From Stropharia rugosoannulata (lineage: Eukaryota; Basidiomycota; Agaricomycetes; Agaricales; Strophariaceae): a DNA stretch of 64,000 nucleotides. This document shows positions 1 to 19,619 of this stretch, in pieces. The position numbers and the translations under genes are program-made. How positions within the stretch are numbered: position 1 is the first letter of the stretch; each line of letters begins with the position of its first letter. The stretch is from assembly GCA_028532985.1 (NCBI GenBank), contig JANCIK010000012.1, positions 1,736,001 to 1,800,000 of the forward strand, given 5' to 3'. Under the pieces are notes generated by a model. It made no database searches, was not told the origin of the DNA, and saw only the letters and a list, made by a program, of their open reading frames with translations.

Positions 1-254
1 GATAATGAACCAGTAATTGTCTTAATTACCTTCCCAACCCATTGTTGAGTGGTACATCTTGTACTGGTTTCTAGCACATTGCCACATGTACTCGAAGATG
101 TCCTACGGATATTGCCGGACTACAGTCACACGCCTTTACCATGGCAGTGTGCTTTTGTTTTTTTTTGTCGTTTGTTGTTGCTGTGGGTCATAGATGTTAT
201 GGCTGATGTGGGTGATACGACATGACAATGAAAGTAGTAGATAAACTAGTTGAG

Positions 255-263
255 TATATATAG
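255..263 (+). promoter_or_regulatory. TATA-like box upstream of the TNP2 transposase gene
   Basis: An AT-only stretch TATATATAG lies about 80 bp upstream of the first plausible ATG (340) of the CACTA transposase reading frame. The position suits a core promoter TATA element. This is seen in sequence only; transcription start is not known. Confidence 0.4.
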
Positions 264-339
264 GCTGAGTCTTTGGCAGTCCAGTTCAACATACATTCAA
301 TCATCTCATTGTATAACTCTCGCTATCCACCAGCATCCA

Positions 340-3300
340 ATGTCTCAGAGGGACTACACATATCACTGTAAATGTGTAATCTACCCAAGTGGTCATTACG
401 TCCGGAAGGCATTCCGTCTTGCCCATAATTTAGAAATCAAAAACTATAAAGAAAATGTCAGAAAGTCTCCTCTTAATATTGTTATTAGCCGTCTTATACT
501 ATTTGCTAGATGTCTTCCTCAACACCTGCAGATAATCCAACAGACAGACGTGATAATTCTGCATCATCCCAGGTATGCATGCCCTGTGTGCAGCTTAGTA
601 TCATTTCTAAATATATCTCCACGCAGCCGTTTGCTTTGGACAACTCAACAGACGGCCTATCTACTGCTCTGAATGCTATGTCTCTTAGAGATGGGGAACC
701 TCCTAGAGCCATACCTGCTCCAGGAAGGATACCAATTGAATCTGTGCAGAGCAGTGTGCATAAGCTCCTGGAATCTCGCTTCCAGAAGCTGCAGGCAACT
801 GCCTCCAACTCCAGCCAGACCCATATTCTCGACGCCCATACTCGAAAGCAGAGCCTGTTATTGGACACACTCGAAAATGATCTTGCAAATATATTTCGGT
901 CACTAAATACAATGGACGCATTATCATCAAATTCTATAGACGTGCAGTCACATCTTGATTCCGTGGCACAGCAAATACGCAATACTGGAATTTCATTATC
1001 TGAGCACCTCCAAAACCCTGCAGAACCACTCATTGGACGCAAAAACAGACTTGTTGGAGAGCTAAGGCGTGCAGATTCTCGTATCAGTCAGATAGATGCC
1101 ATAATACGCGTCTCAGACAATCAGCAGTCTTCTCATCCAATCTATATAAACTCAGGTATGTATTGGAAACCTCAACAATGTATGATTTAACATTTATCAA
1201 TATAGAGCATATACTTAATAGCCCTGTTGCGAGTCTTGATACAATTGCACAGGTTGTCCTTCTTCTTGGTTCAGTTGCCCATTTTGTCATGGGATTAAGC
1301 CGAGATGCCTGCAACTTCATCATTTCTTCAGTCACCCTGGTGGTCCAAATGGCTATGGCTACAGGTCTGAGTAAAGCCGACAGCACCTATACCCCACATC
1401 AAGAAATAATTCTCAACCAATTACCAGTTAGCTTGTTATCAGCCCTTGCACGGTTCGATTTAAATGCACCTTCCACAATATATTCAGCATGTCCATCGTG
1501 CAATTATACACACCAGGCAGTCTACGACTCTGCTACAACAGAGGCAGTCTATCCTGACTACTGCAACAATTCCATAGTGGAGAAAGATGGTCGTCGCGTG
1601 TGTGGTGAGCCATTGCTCGAAGACCGGTATGGATCTAAGCGCCCAATAAAGCCCTTTGTCGCGGCGTCATTCCAGGATTATTTGTCGCGCATTTTAGCAG
1701 ATTCCGAGGCCGAGAAACTCTGTAAATCTGCTTGCGATAATGCAATGGCCAATCTTGGGAACCTGCCGGAGTCTACACAGAATGTTTTTGACTCTTCATT
1801 TATGCAATCGTTCAACGGCCCCATTCCAAACCAACTTTTCATTGACCGTGGTGACAATGTGCGTTTGGCATTTGCCATGCATGTAGACTTTTTTAATCCC
1901 TATCCAAACCGACGCGCCGCTCATCAGAGTCTCGGAATAATCACATTAGCGCTTTTAAATCTTCCAGGGCATCTCAGATACCTCCCCGAGTTTATATTTC
2001 CTGTTGGTATAATTCCAGGGCCTCGTGAGCCTTTACTGGAGCAAATTAACCATTACGTTCGACCCATTATTCAAGAGCTTATGCTTGGCTGGACCCGAGG
2101 ATACCACGTCTCAAACACAGCAGATTCTCCTGCATCTGGTGAACACGTGGATACTGCCCTTGTTATATCTGTCAATGATCTCCCTGCAGCCCGAAAGGTT
2201 GCTGGAATGGCCGGTGTAAGCTCGCATATCTATTGTACTGTGTGCAACTGTCAGCATCGCGATACAATGTACCGGACTGATTTTGAAGCGTGGTCCCCAA
2301 GGGATGTTTCTGACATGCGTCGGCATGCAGAAGCTTGGCGAGATGCTAATACACTTGGTGAAAGGGCTGAGATAGAGAAAAACCATGGGGTTCGTTGGTC
2401 GGAGTTCTGGGCACTGCCTTACTGGGATCCAACACAGATGCTGGTAATTGACAGTATGCACTGCGTCCTCGAGGGTCTCATTCCCTATCATTGCAGATAC
2501 ATTCTTGGTCTTGATGCTGCAGAGGCTAAATTAGTCCCACGGGTAGTGGCATTCTCATATCCGTGGACTCCATACGCAGACAACAAAGATCCACAACTGG
2601 CAGGATATAACACGAAAGATCAGAAACAGATAGTTTCCATACAGAACTTACTGGAACGGCCCTTTGGTGTTGATTCTGATCCATTGGATCAAGTGTCTCT
2701 TAGTAATCGCCTCAAAAGCAAACGAAAAAATCCACTATTGTATGTTGCAAGTGATCTTAATTTGACTACAGGTAACTTGCGAATGAAAAAGGATGATCTC
2801 ATCAGCCTTCTGGTTACCTGGGTGCGTTTAATAATTCTGTAATTCACACAAATACTAATGGAGATCCCAGAGATTAAAGCTTCCAACTGCTGCCCAAGAT
2901 TCACCTTCAAAAACATGCGACATGGACACATTGCGACATGTGCAGCATGTTATCAAGTCTACAGACACACCGTCTTGGATTCATTCTGTTCCACTAAATT
3001 ATGGTGAGGCATCAGCGGGCATTATCAAGGCAGGGGAATGGCGTATTCTCAGCACAGTTTACATACCCATTGCTTTGGGTACTTTGTGGGGAAACAAAGA
3101 GTTCCCTAATCATGAACACTTTATTCGACTCCTTGATCACTCTATGGCTTTATTTCAAGCTGTCACTCTCCTTGTTCGGAACACAATGTCGGTTGCTCGA
3201 GCGAATCAATATCGTACCTTGCTCAAGCAGTGGCTACAAGATTTGTATGATCTTCATCCCCACACGCGCTCCCACAGCAAACGACCAAATGTTCATGCCG

Positions 3301-4003
3301 CATTCCACCTTTATGACTTTCTATTGCTTTTTGGCCCTGTTATGTCGTGGTGGACCTTTCCATATGAGCGCCTTATTGGTATTATACAACGGATCAATAC
3401 AAATGATCTTATTGGTGGTGGGTCAATTCTGTTATCCTGGACTTCATACCTGATTCTGAATGGACAGGTCCAATGGAGCAGACAATTTTTGAATCATATT
3501 CAAGAGGAGCCAATTTGCGGCGCTGGCTGAGACGCCCGGATTGTCCAGAAGTCATGAAACAGTTCAAAATCCTGTTTGATAAAGCTTTTTCAACACATTT
3601 ACCGCATTCTTCCCTCTCACATTCAGGAAATACAACATTACCAGTCGAAGTAGCACACTATCGACATAATGATATAAACTTCTCCCGGGCAAGCACACAC
3701 GTTGGAAACAGCCTCATCCTCTATTACCCTGACTCAAGCTCTACCACACCAGTGGCGGGGAGTATTCAGAAAATAACTACATCACAAGGCGGTGTGCGTC
3801 TTCATGTACAACAGCAGGCACGGCTTCCTGGCGGCAGACACGACCCTTTCAAGCGCTACCCATACTTTCCTGCGGAAATGTACTCTGCAAATATGGAGAC
3901 GATGGATCGCCTTGACATTATCGGGTTGTCCTCTGTTGTATCCCACGTTGCAAGATATACCTTCGAGGATCAAGCGGTTATACTCAACTTGTCAAGGATA
4001 TGA
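340..4003 (+). CDS. CACTA (En/Spm) family TNP2-like transposase, multi-exon
   Basis: Transposase that would cut and paste CACTA-type DNA elements in the nucleus. Proposed exons are about 340-456, 510-572, 627-1155, 1206-2821, 2871-3411 and 3470-4003, joined by short GT-AG introns that keep the frame. The core in the fourth exon shows the TNP2 signatures: HVDFFNP, a run ending in GIIPGPREP, VNDLPAARKVAG followed by a CxxC pair, and IDSMHCVLEG. These include the acidic residues expected of the catalytic triad. The C-terminal exons carry the DUF4218-like part (TDTPSWIHSVP, EWRILSTVYIPIAL, FPYERLIGIIQRINTN, RGANLRRWL). A short Cys/His-containing N-terminal piece (YHCKC) could be a zinc-binding start. 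No internal stop remains after splicing, so the gene may be functional. The first intron and start are the weakest part of the model. Confidence 0.82.
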
Positions 4004-5320
4004 GGGAGTGTATGTGCTTCCAGTAGTGCACTAAAATCATGTCTAACTACTATAATATTCTGGATGCTATGTCCTGTCATTAAACATTTTTGTGTCCTTT
4101 ATGAGTGCGTGCGCTGCATGGGTCGCATGCGCTGCTGGGGCAACAGCGTGAGAAATGGCCCGGTCGGGCACACTTATTGTTCTAATTGTCTCCGTTTTAT
4201 CTGCGCGCACAGAAACGCTCACACCATCACTCACGCGCATGCGCATGCGGCTCTTGTGCAACACTTGCACTGCATTATTGACGGGTTTGGTCCGGACTCC
4301 GATGTCACAGCGCACACGCTGTATGTCGAATGTGTTGGGGGAAACCGTGGGATTTTGTAAGGAAGCCGCCGTGCCGGTTTCGCAGGGCACCCGCCGCCAG
4401 TGCGTCTTATTGTTTTGAGAGTGCTACGTGCCTGCAAGCTGCTGTTTGCCCTTGGTCCGCACGCTGCTATCCGTATAGTTCAGAAAAATTGACATTGCGC
4501 ACTTAGTATTGTAGTTAAATAGTGTTCTGTATGAGGGCAATGCGGCATGCATAGTTGAATTGAACGCTGCGCGCACAGCGCACACGCCGCATGGTCGCAT
4601 GCGCTGGGGGCGACCGTGGGATTCTGTGAGGAAGCCGGCGCTATGCCGGTTTCGCAGGGCACCCACCACTGGCGTGTCTTATTGTTTTGAGAGTGCTACG
4701 TCAAGCTGCTGTCTGCACGCTGCTGACGCCGATGCATGCACAGGAGCATGCACAATTTAATTAAACACTGCGCGAGCGAGCGTGCACAATTAAATCGATG
4801 CTGCGTGAGCAAACTGCTCTGCTCGATGTGCTCGCTGACTGCGCTTCACCGCATTTAAGTCGTACACTCAGCGGACGATTTTTTTAAAGTCGTACGACGA
4901 TCGTACGACAATCCTACACTCAATTTCAGTACATAGAAAAACTAGTATTATATTTTTGTTTTGAAACACCCTGAAACCACAGACAATAGCATTAGTTTCT
5001 TCCTTATTGAAACGGGGATAGATTACCTAAGTTTGGTTTATGTTTTCAGGAAGACTTAATCTTATGTAACTTGTCAACGTTTACTCCAGTCTAATTTCTT
5101 GGTTATTGTTCTACATTTCTATGCGTAGAAAACTAGAGGTTTTTTTCTTGTTTTTATCATAACTAAACCCTGTTAATATTACTTTAGTTGTAGCTGCAGT
5201 TTCGGACTAATGTATATTTTAATTTTAGTTGACAATATTTGGGGTCAGAAAAATCTAACATAATCTATTATTTTCTCCGAGAATTTCAGGTGACCTGAAA
5301 ACCTCACCCTACTGGGGTGA
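4004..5320. repeat. Probable subterminal/3' region of the CACTA element with a tandem duplication
   Basis: There is no convincing gene here. From about 4090 to 4870 the DNA is unusually GC-rich and full of alternating purine-pyrimidine runs (for example cgcgcatgcgcatgcgg near 4245). A unit of roughly 110 bp (about 4325-4427) recurs near 4602-4702, sharing GCCGGTTTCGCAGGGCACCC and the run TCTTATTGTTTTGAGAGTGC. Palindromic GTCGTACGAC motifs cluster at 4890-4912 and the string acactc occurs twice (about 4864 and 4916). Such arrays are typical of CACTA subterminal repeats, so I infer that the right end of the element lies near 4.9 kb; the matching left terminus is outside the window. 4920-5320 is AT-rich with no recognisable feature. 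Confidence 0.45.
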
Positions 5321-6345
5321 TTGACATTGCCGCATCTGAGGCGGCACTGAGAAAAATATCAGTATTTTGATAATTAGAGTGAGTTCCAAAGAGCTTACCT
5401 TGGCTCGGCTGCCATTGGACGTATTACAACAAACTTTGGTGAGAAGAAAACGAGATAATGAGACTTTGAAGGCAATAAGCAGGCCCAGATTTCAACGTAT
5501 GGAACATTTCTGCGTATCTTTAAGTAGTCCTATGTGGTGTTTTGTGGCCTGGTAGCAACAATGATTCTGCTTACTCCTGCCTCGCCACATCATTCAGGAC
5601 ACAGCGCTTGAGTCCACCGTAAACGTGCGTGATTACGGGGTCCATTGTTTCCTTTCAGTTCAGCACGAAAATAGCCCATTGGGGGCCCGGTATTAATTTC
5701 AAATTATCACTTAGAGATTTCTTCCCTTTGTCTGATTTATGTTTGTAGCCCCCAAAAGTGTGTCAGTACGTGCTGCAACGTTAATGAGATGATCCATGAC
5801 CAGCCTTAGTCTCACGTTGAGTTTGTGCGAAAGTACTGGATGCTGTGACATATTGATCCTACATACATCAATTTTTCTCACATATTCCCAGCGTCTCGAC
5901 AGTTTACCAGAGTTTACCCCTACGCTCATGCTTGATATATCAATACCAGTGCTGTATATCTTCATCGGCACCTATGCGCTTTGACCGGTTTGACCTTACC
6001 CGCACTCGGTTGCTGTGGTTATCATAAAGTTCACCCACTGGATGCAGATTCGCTTCGCTTAAGCACTCAAACGCATGTTAAAAGGGGTATTATCACACGG
6101 TAGATCTGATACTTATCGAAGCTAGCTGCAATAGTAGACACTGCGAGACGCATCGTCATAGTACATTGTCTGTTCCCCGTTTGTCAAATCTTACCAAAAG
6201 ATTCCGGTCATTGATTTTGAATCTGGGTCCGCAATGAGGCCAAGCCACAATATTTTAGCGCTATGGCGGTGACCCGTCGGCGGCCCAATCTTCCAAGCTC
6301 TTCCAGGATGGGTAAAAGCCAGAAAACGTATCACAGGTCGTCGTT
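5321..6345 (-). pseudogene. Truncated FunK1 kinase gene 5' fragment (promoter, exon 1, intron 1, start of exon 2)
   Basis: On the minus strand this segment aligns, with indels, to 62951-63776 (plus), the upstream region and start of the FunK1 gene at the window's right edge. Exon 1 (ATGGCAGCCGAGCCAAG, about 5403-5419) and the first intron are nearly identical, and exon 2 begins with the same codons (…AASDAAMS). Similarity stops abruptly near 5321, about nine codons into exon 2, so no kinase body follows. The upstream part also matches in blocks: the run around 5640-5700, the run around 5900-6010, the CACTCGGTTGCTGTGGT block, and 6180-6345. This is a broken copy and cannot encode a kinase. Confidence 0.75.
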
Positions 6346-6714
6346 GATCACTTCAGTGATAATGGAGTAATTGCCGTACCCTGGGAACAAGGCTCCTCAA
6401 GTGGCTCACGCACTTCCTTGTAGATGACAAGTGTCCCTTTACTCTCGTTGATAGTAGTATGAGTACACTTTTCATTATCATTGACAGACATAACATGATC
6501 GAGTACTCTATATTGTTCGGCAAGTAAATCAAGGCTCTTCAAGTGGCTCATGCACCTTCTAATGTAGAACATCCATATGTAATGCAGTCGTGGTTGTCAA
6601 CCTAGTTGACACAGCCTTTTAGTAAAGGCAGACTCTTGTATCCCAACTACACCGTATCATATCACGTAGAGACAGGATAAAATACATTTCGAACGATTTT
6701 ATATGTAGTCCATG
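6346..6714. other. Intergenic stretch with a small imperfect duplication
   Basis: Between the FunK1 fragment and the DUF6533 gene. The phrase CAAGGCTC-TCAAGTGGCTCA-GCAC occurs twice (about 6387-6416 and 6530-6558), so roughly 30 bp is imperfectly repeated at about 140 bp spacing. I see no gene; the short minus-strand open frame across both copies has no recognisable content. Confidence 0.4.
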
Positions 6715-8605
6715 TCAAGGATATGCAGTGTAAGTATTGCACCCTGTACATGGACACCGTGCTGGCTCAGATTGCACTGTGTCCACCTCGTATGCATAGC
6801 TATAAACGTACTCGCTGAGCCCCAGCTCGAGCCGTCCATCGTCTGAACCTTTCAACCCTCCCAAGCTAGGCCGTCGAGTTTTTGTACCGCCCATGCCTAC
6901 ACGTACCGTGCACGCGATCTGTGCGCCTTCGTCAAAAGAAAGCATCGAATCCTCTGGAGCAACAATAGACATTTCCGTGCTCATTCCAGCGTCGTCGAAT
7001 GATGTGAACCGTGCGTCATGCGGAGCGCGATTGGTCATGCCATTGCCTGCCGCAGCGCGTTGCTGGAAGATGGAAAGAAGGACGCGCGTCGTTAGAACAG
7101 AATGTAGAACGCGTTGCGGGCTGTAAATCGTTGACATAAATACAGAGCTGTACAAGGCCAATAATCTGAGCTTACGTGGCCAGCCAATTAGCTAACCTAC
7201 TCTACAGGAGCCACTGTCAGTAAGAACACTGCCATTGTCATAGAATGGATATATCTGGACTCACTGAGGCAAATATTGGTACAAATACATTAGCTAGAGA
7301 AACCACTGCAAAAATTTCGTATCAGAACCAATGAAACAACAGAATTTGTTTCGTACTTAGAAGGAAGAGGTAAAACAAGAGACCTGCGTGAATCCGCAAT
7401 CAACCCTTCAATCATTGGTGTGTTTTTAAAATATTACTCACCATCACTGTAGAGCTGAATCACCCAACGCGATTGTGAATAGCGGACTACGCATCTAAGT
7501 TAGCATGTACTTCTCGTCAACAATGGGTTGACTTACGGTCCCGGTATGCCTTGATGACAGTCAAAATGGCCATGACTACGGTCGAATAGTGTTAATAAGT
7601 CATTAGAACCATATATTAGAGTGGACTTACTAGTTTCAGAAGTGGCAAGACAAAGGTAAGCCACAATAATGATTACACTAGCCGATTCAATATGGCATCC
7701 GGGAAACGGGGATGGTGCAACTATTTGAAGGTATCTCTGTCAGTATTCACGATGCTAAAATCAATGTACTCACACCGGATGGACCTGAGCTCTAGCTGGG
7801 TAGCAACAATGGCGGTGGTGAATGTGGTCTGGGGGTGAAGTAAATCCTAGAAATAGACACTACAAGTCGAGAAACGAACCAAGGAAGAAACGCATAATAT
7901 AACCAGGATAAAACGTTTACGCTCCCATATTGCATATGTGCGCAGCAAAAGGATGGCTGTGATGAGCTGGTTAATATAGGCCTGCTAGCTTCAATTACCA
8001 TACACACCCTCGGAGATGATGATTCCCAACACGATGAACCCTGCGTCAAGTAATGAGCCGCGTTCATTTCGGTTGAGTCCAGAATGAACCAACAAGAAAG
8101 AATCTGGAAGTGCAGCTTGCAAGTCTAGCATAAACCCACCAGAAACCATCAGAACGTGTATTAAGCTATGAACGCGATGGCAACGCACCTCTACCGGACT
8201 AACAGTCAGCCTGACTACACCGTCCCCATTCATTCGCGAAAATAAGCGTTTTCCCTCGCCCACAAGTTCGACTAGTCACGTACGTCTGAGACCCAGGAAT
8301 GTGTCGACAAACGGGAGGTATCGATTGAGCAGAAACAGAACTGTACCGGCCGACCATTGCGCTGGGGATGTCCAGACATACGCCAGCTACAGATCCTGTC
8401 AATCACTTCGCCGATCAAAATACGTCAGCGAAAATCATGCACACCTCGCGGTCAAATGTGCAAAGATAATCATATACCTAAATTCCTACCCATTAACAGA
8501 GCCCAAGTGATATATAAAAGACGTACCAAAAGAGTGCTGAAGGCGACAAGGGTGCTGGGCACAAGTTGGCCAGTTTCTACAATCTGTAGCCAGGTGAGAT
8601 GCCTG
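6715..8605 (-). CDS. DUF6533-family multipass membrane protein
   Basis: Function of this large basidiomycete family is unknown; members look like seven-helix membrane proteins. At least nine exons can be chained on the minus strand. An N-terminal segment contains YDYLCTFDRE, then YVWTSP and WSAGTVLFLLNRYLPFVDTF, the family signature. The next recognisable helix ends in LLLRTYAIWERKRFILV. Later exons give IIIVAYLCLATSET, VMAILTVIKAYRDR, SRWVIQLYSDG, GLLFYLFLLM, MSTIYSPQRVLHSVLTTR and a hydrophilic tail (RAAAGNGMTNRAP… to 6717). Introns are 45-100 nt with GT-AG ends. The first exon is not resolved: the frame can be followed up to about 8605 but no initiator ATG is evident. A relic of one exon of this family also occurs at 62849-62950. 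Confidence 0.8.
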
Positions 8606-9200
8606 ACAGGCTACATCTGTCTATAGTACGGCGGCGTACTTGGAGAGGCATTCAGCCTAGTTATGCTCTAAGTCCCATTGACGGTGACTTTATCCGTGTA
8701 ATGAAAGGGAAAGGAGTGGTCGTGGAGGAAGAAGAAGGCGGAAGAGCAACTGAAAGCGGGGCTCTCTACTAATGGAGTCGGTGGTTATATAATTCCTCCC
8801 ATCAGCGGCTATTCACCCAATGGCGTCGTCGGTAAACTCGGCCCCGACTATTTCCCAGAATAATTACAGGCTAGTAGTTGAGTTCTGCGGCGTCGCTGTG
8901 GCTTCTGAGCTGTGACGCATTCATTGGGAGGGCTTCTTTCCTCTATTTCAGCTGAATTTTGTCCAGCTCTTTCAAAAATCAAACTATCGGCCGGTAACAG
9001 CAAGCTGTTTAGTACATTTTAGGCCGTTGTGTCGTACGCCGCATCCATTTGCAAAGTGTTTCAGACAGATTGACTTGAGATTGACCCAAGACTGACTGGT
9101 ACAGTAGCACGGTACGAGACATATGGAAGTCACTGGTATGAAGTGCATGGTAGTTTAAGCTTAAGTATACTATTTGTATGGGGTCTAAGTATATATGCAG
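8606..9200. other. Intergenic region between two minus-strand genes
   Basis: No gene recognised. It should contain the 5' end or first exon and promoter of the DUF6533 gene, and the 3' flank of the FAD monooxygenase gene. A TATATAATT string occurs near 8786, in a region that could serve as the DUF6533 promoter; this is weak evidence. Confidence 0.35.
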
Positions 9201-11123
9201 CTAATGTTGAAGCATCTGTATCGCCCTTTCCCTGTCGCCTTCAGCAGTAGTCTCCCATGCATATCTAAATCCACTGACAATCGCCTCACCTAGAAGCTCG
9301 AGACGTTCGGCGGGCCACTTACTCCTGTTTCCTCGATCTTGTACCAGAGAGTTATCTGTGCCACGTGTTTCCAGTGGACGCACATCTTCGTCAGAGGTGA
9401 AACCCGGAGCGTTGAACTCGTATAACATTCCATTTGTGCGGGAAGAGCTGTGTACGAGATTAGCGGCCGGTCGACGAATTTCATCGTATATCTGCGCGAT
9501 ACGAGTAATGGGGGCCTGTGGCGACGACGAAATGCCTTTGGCTAACAAATGGGCAAGAATGTAGGCATCCTGTTAGGACGTCGGTCAAAAAGTGTTGAGG
9601 CATGACGGCAATGACACAAGAAGCGCATACCTCAACAGCTTGTCCAGCACCATTCCCCTGATGCGGGGTCATTGCATGTGCCTAACAATGAGGTTAATCA
9701 TACATGACATACATGCGTATGAGGAGCAGGGGATAATTACCGCATCGCCGAGAAGAAGTACAGTTCCGGACGCAGAAATGAAACTGTCCAGCTGATCTAT
9801 AGCATGGATGGCCCATCGAGACGGTTTCTTAGCATTCTGAAGTTATGCCTCATGTCAGAATCATAGGTGTTAAATCGGATTTAAAGGAACAGAAAACCAC
9901 TGAAGGTCATCTATTTCACTTACACGGAAGAGAATCCGGACCTCTTCCTCCCAAGAGTCAAAATACGGTATAATCTCCTCCTTCGTCACGTCTTCAAAAG
10001 AAGGGCCATCCCACTTTATCCCTTCCTTTGAGAGATCGGAAACATATGCGGAGACATTAATCGTCTGCCCCTGCAGAATAGGATAGGCCACAATATGCTA
10101 GATAATTGAGGTTAAATTTGGTTTACGCTATGGACAGAGAGACTGACTTGATTTTGCCCACAATACTGTAGTTAAGTAAGTACAAGGAATTGTCCGTGAG
10201 AAGGTAGGTTAATGAAAAGACGCAACCAAAAACTCACCAAAACATGACCAGTCAGCAAGCGATGCCCTGGCATCTCCTTGGCTAGGACCTCACTATCCAC
10301 CATGAATCTATAGGCGATAGTTCCACTCCATACAGGATTAGCGATTTCGTCCACAGGCAGGGTCGGACCTGGGCGCTCTCCTGTTGTCAAGGCGTCACGA
10401 AAAAGCTGTCTCCGAACAACAGACTTGATTCCGTCCGCGCCAACAAGTATGTCGCATGAAGCTGTATTTCCATCCGCAAATGTCAAGACGATGGACCCAG
10501 GCGCGGAAGGAGCTGCAGCGCTATATGACACGAGCTGGCGCGACAGGTGACACCGTATGGATGGGGAAAGGTGGTTCAGCAGCACCTTTTGGACGACGGC
10601 GCGGTGGAAAGAAAGAGGCGATCCTAGACTATACATCAATCACGGAAACTCAGTGAACCCGACTTTGCATGCGGTGTCATACCAGAAAATACGAGGTCAT
10701 GAATCGGACGACCTTCCTCCTCATCGGCCTTTCTAAATTGGAAGGCGAGACCTGTCCGAGCCGAGCAAAACGGTGATCAGCGTACATTTCGTGGTTGCGC
10801 AGCGTCGCACAGGACGTACGAGGGATGCCATCCGGGACATGCTGTCCAGGTCCAAGATGAGTTAAAAGCTCATCAGTCAATCCCAGTTTCTCCAAAATCT
10901 TCCAGATCCGTGGCCAGACTGTTATCCCTGCGCCGATCTGCGTCAGCTCAAGCGCAGACTCGTAAATATCGACCTCGATGTTGTTTGCTATCCCCAGTTT
11001 CGTGAGAGCCACTGCCAATGTCAACCCGCCGATGCCACCGCCTCTTGCGCCATGATGTCAACGATTTGAATACGAAATGCGAAAGGAAATAAGAGCCCAC
11101 ACAATCCCGATACGTAGGACCAT
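9201..11123 (-). CDS. FAD-dependent aromatic monooxygenase (salicylate hydroxylase-like)
   Basis: Flavoprotein monooxygenase, probably cytosolic, that would hydroxylate an aromatic substrate using NAD(P)H and oxygen. The start at 11123 is chosen because splicing a 57-nt intron joins MVLRIGIV to GGGIGGLTLAVAL, a perfect N-terminal GxGxxG dinucleotide-binding motif, followed by an acidic residue after the second strand (VDIYES). Further on are the DG motif (VGADGIKSVVR), the stretch VWSGTIAYRF, then LLLGDAV and HAMTPHQGNGAGQAVE, the GD motif that binds the flavin ribityl chain. The C-terminus includes DAYILAHLL, EIRRPAANLV and ends near 9203. About six short introns are needed and no disabling change was seen. 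The exact substrate cannot be read from sequence; salicylate-type 1-monooxygenases are the nearest family, but other aromatic or secondary-metabolite hydroxylases are possible. Confidence 0.85.
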
Positions 11124-11622
11124 ACTTGCTCCCTGGGTGGACGCCGAGATAATGATTTGACAAGATAGTCGCAAAGATAGCACGGGAGTTACATAGCCAA
11201 CGAAGGCCAATGCGTGCGTAATGTGTCGTGCTTTCTCATACTCTTGAGATTGAATATTTCGAGCCCAGTGCGTGGATGTCTATTTTTATTCTACCAGCGA
11301 GGGTAATGAGAACATCAGACGCTGCCACGGAATGAGAGAGTTTCCGGATGATATACACATACTTTGTCTCTGATCAAAATTCAAAGCCTATTCATTTAGA
11401 GTCTGGTAACGGAACCGTAACCGTAGCAGTCGGAGGTCATGAAAAATGCAATAACACAAGGAACTACGTAAACGAGCTAGTAAATAAAATATCGATAGAC
11501 AGTGAACGGAGCAGGGAGGTGTCAACGAGGTAGTATTATACAAGAAAAAAGACTGCGAAGGGGAAATACGAAGACATATTAAGAAGCAGACATCGTTCAA
11601 TAGCGTTACAAGAGTGGGGATT
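11124..11622. other. Intergenic region
   Basis: No gene recognised. It carries the presumptive promoter of the minus-strand monooxygenase gene and the 3' flank of the histone demethylase gene. Short open frames here have no recognisable content. Confidence 0.4.

Positions 11623-19619
<7,997 letters not shown>

Noticed and set aside
506..1042. Minus-strand open frame of 178 codons
   Set aside because: Antisense shadow of the TNP2 N-terminal exons; the plus strand has a coherent spliced frame.
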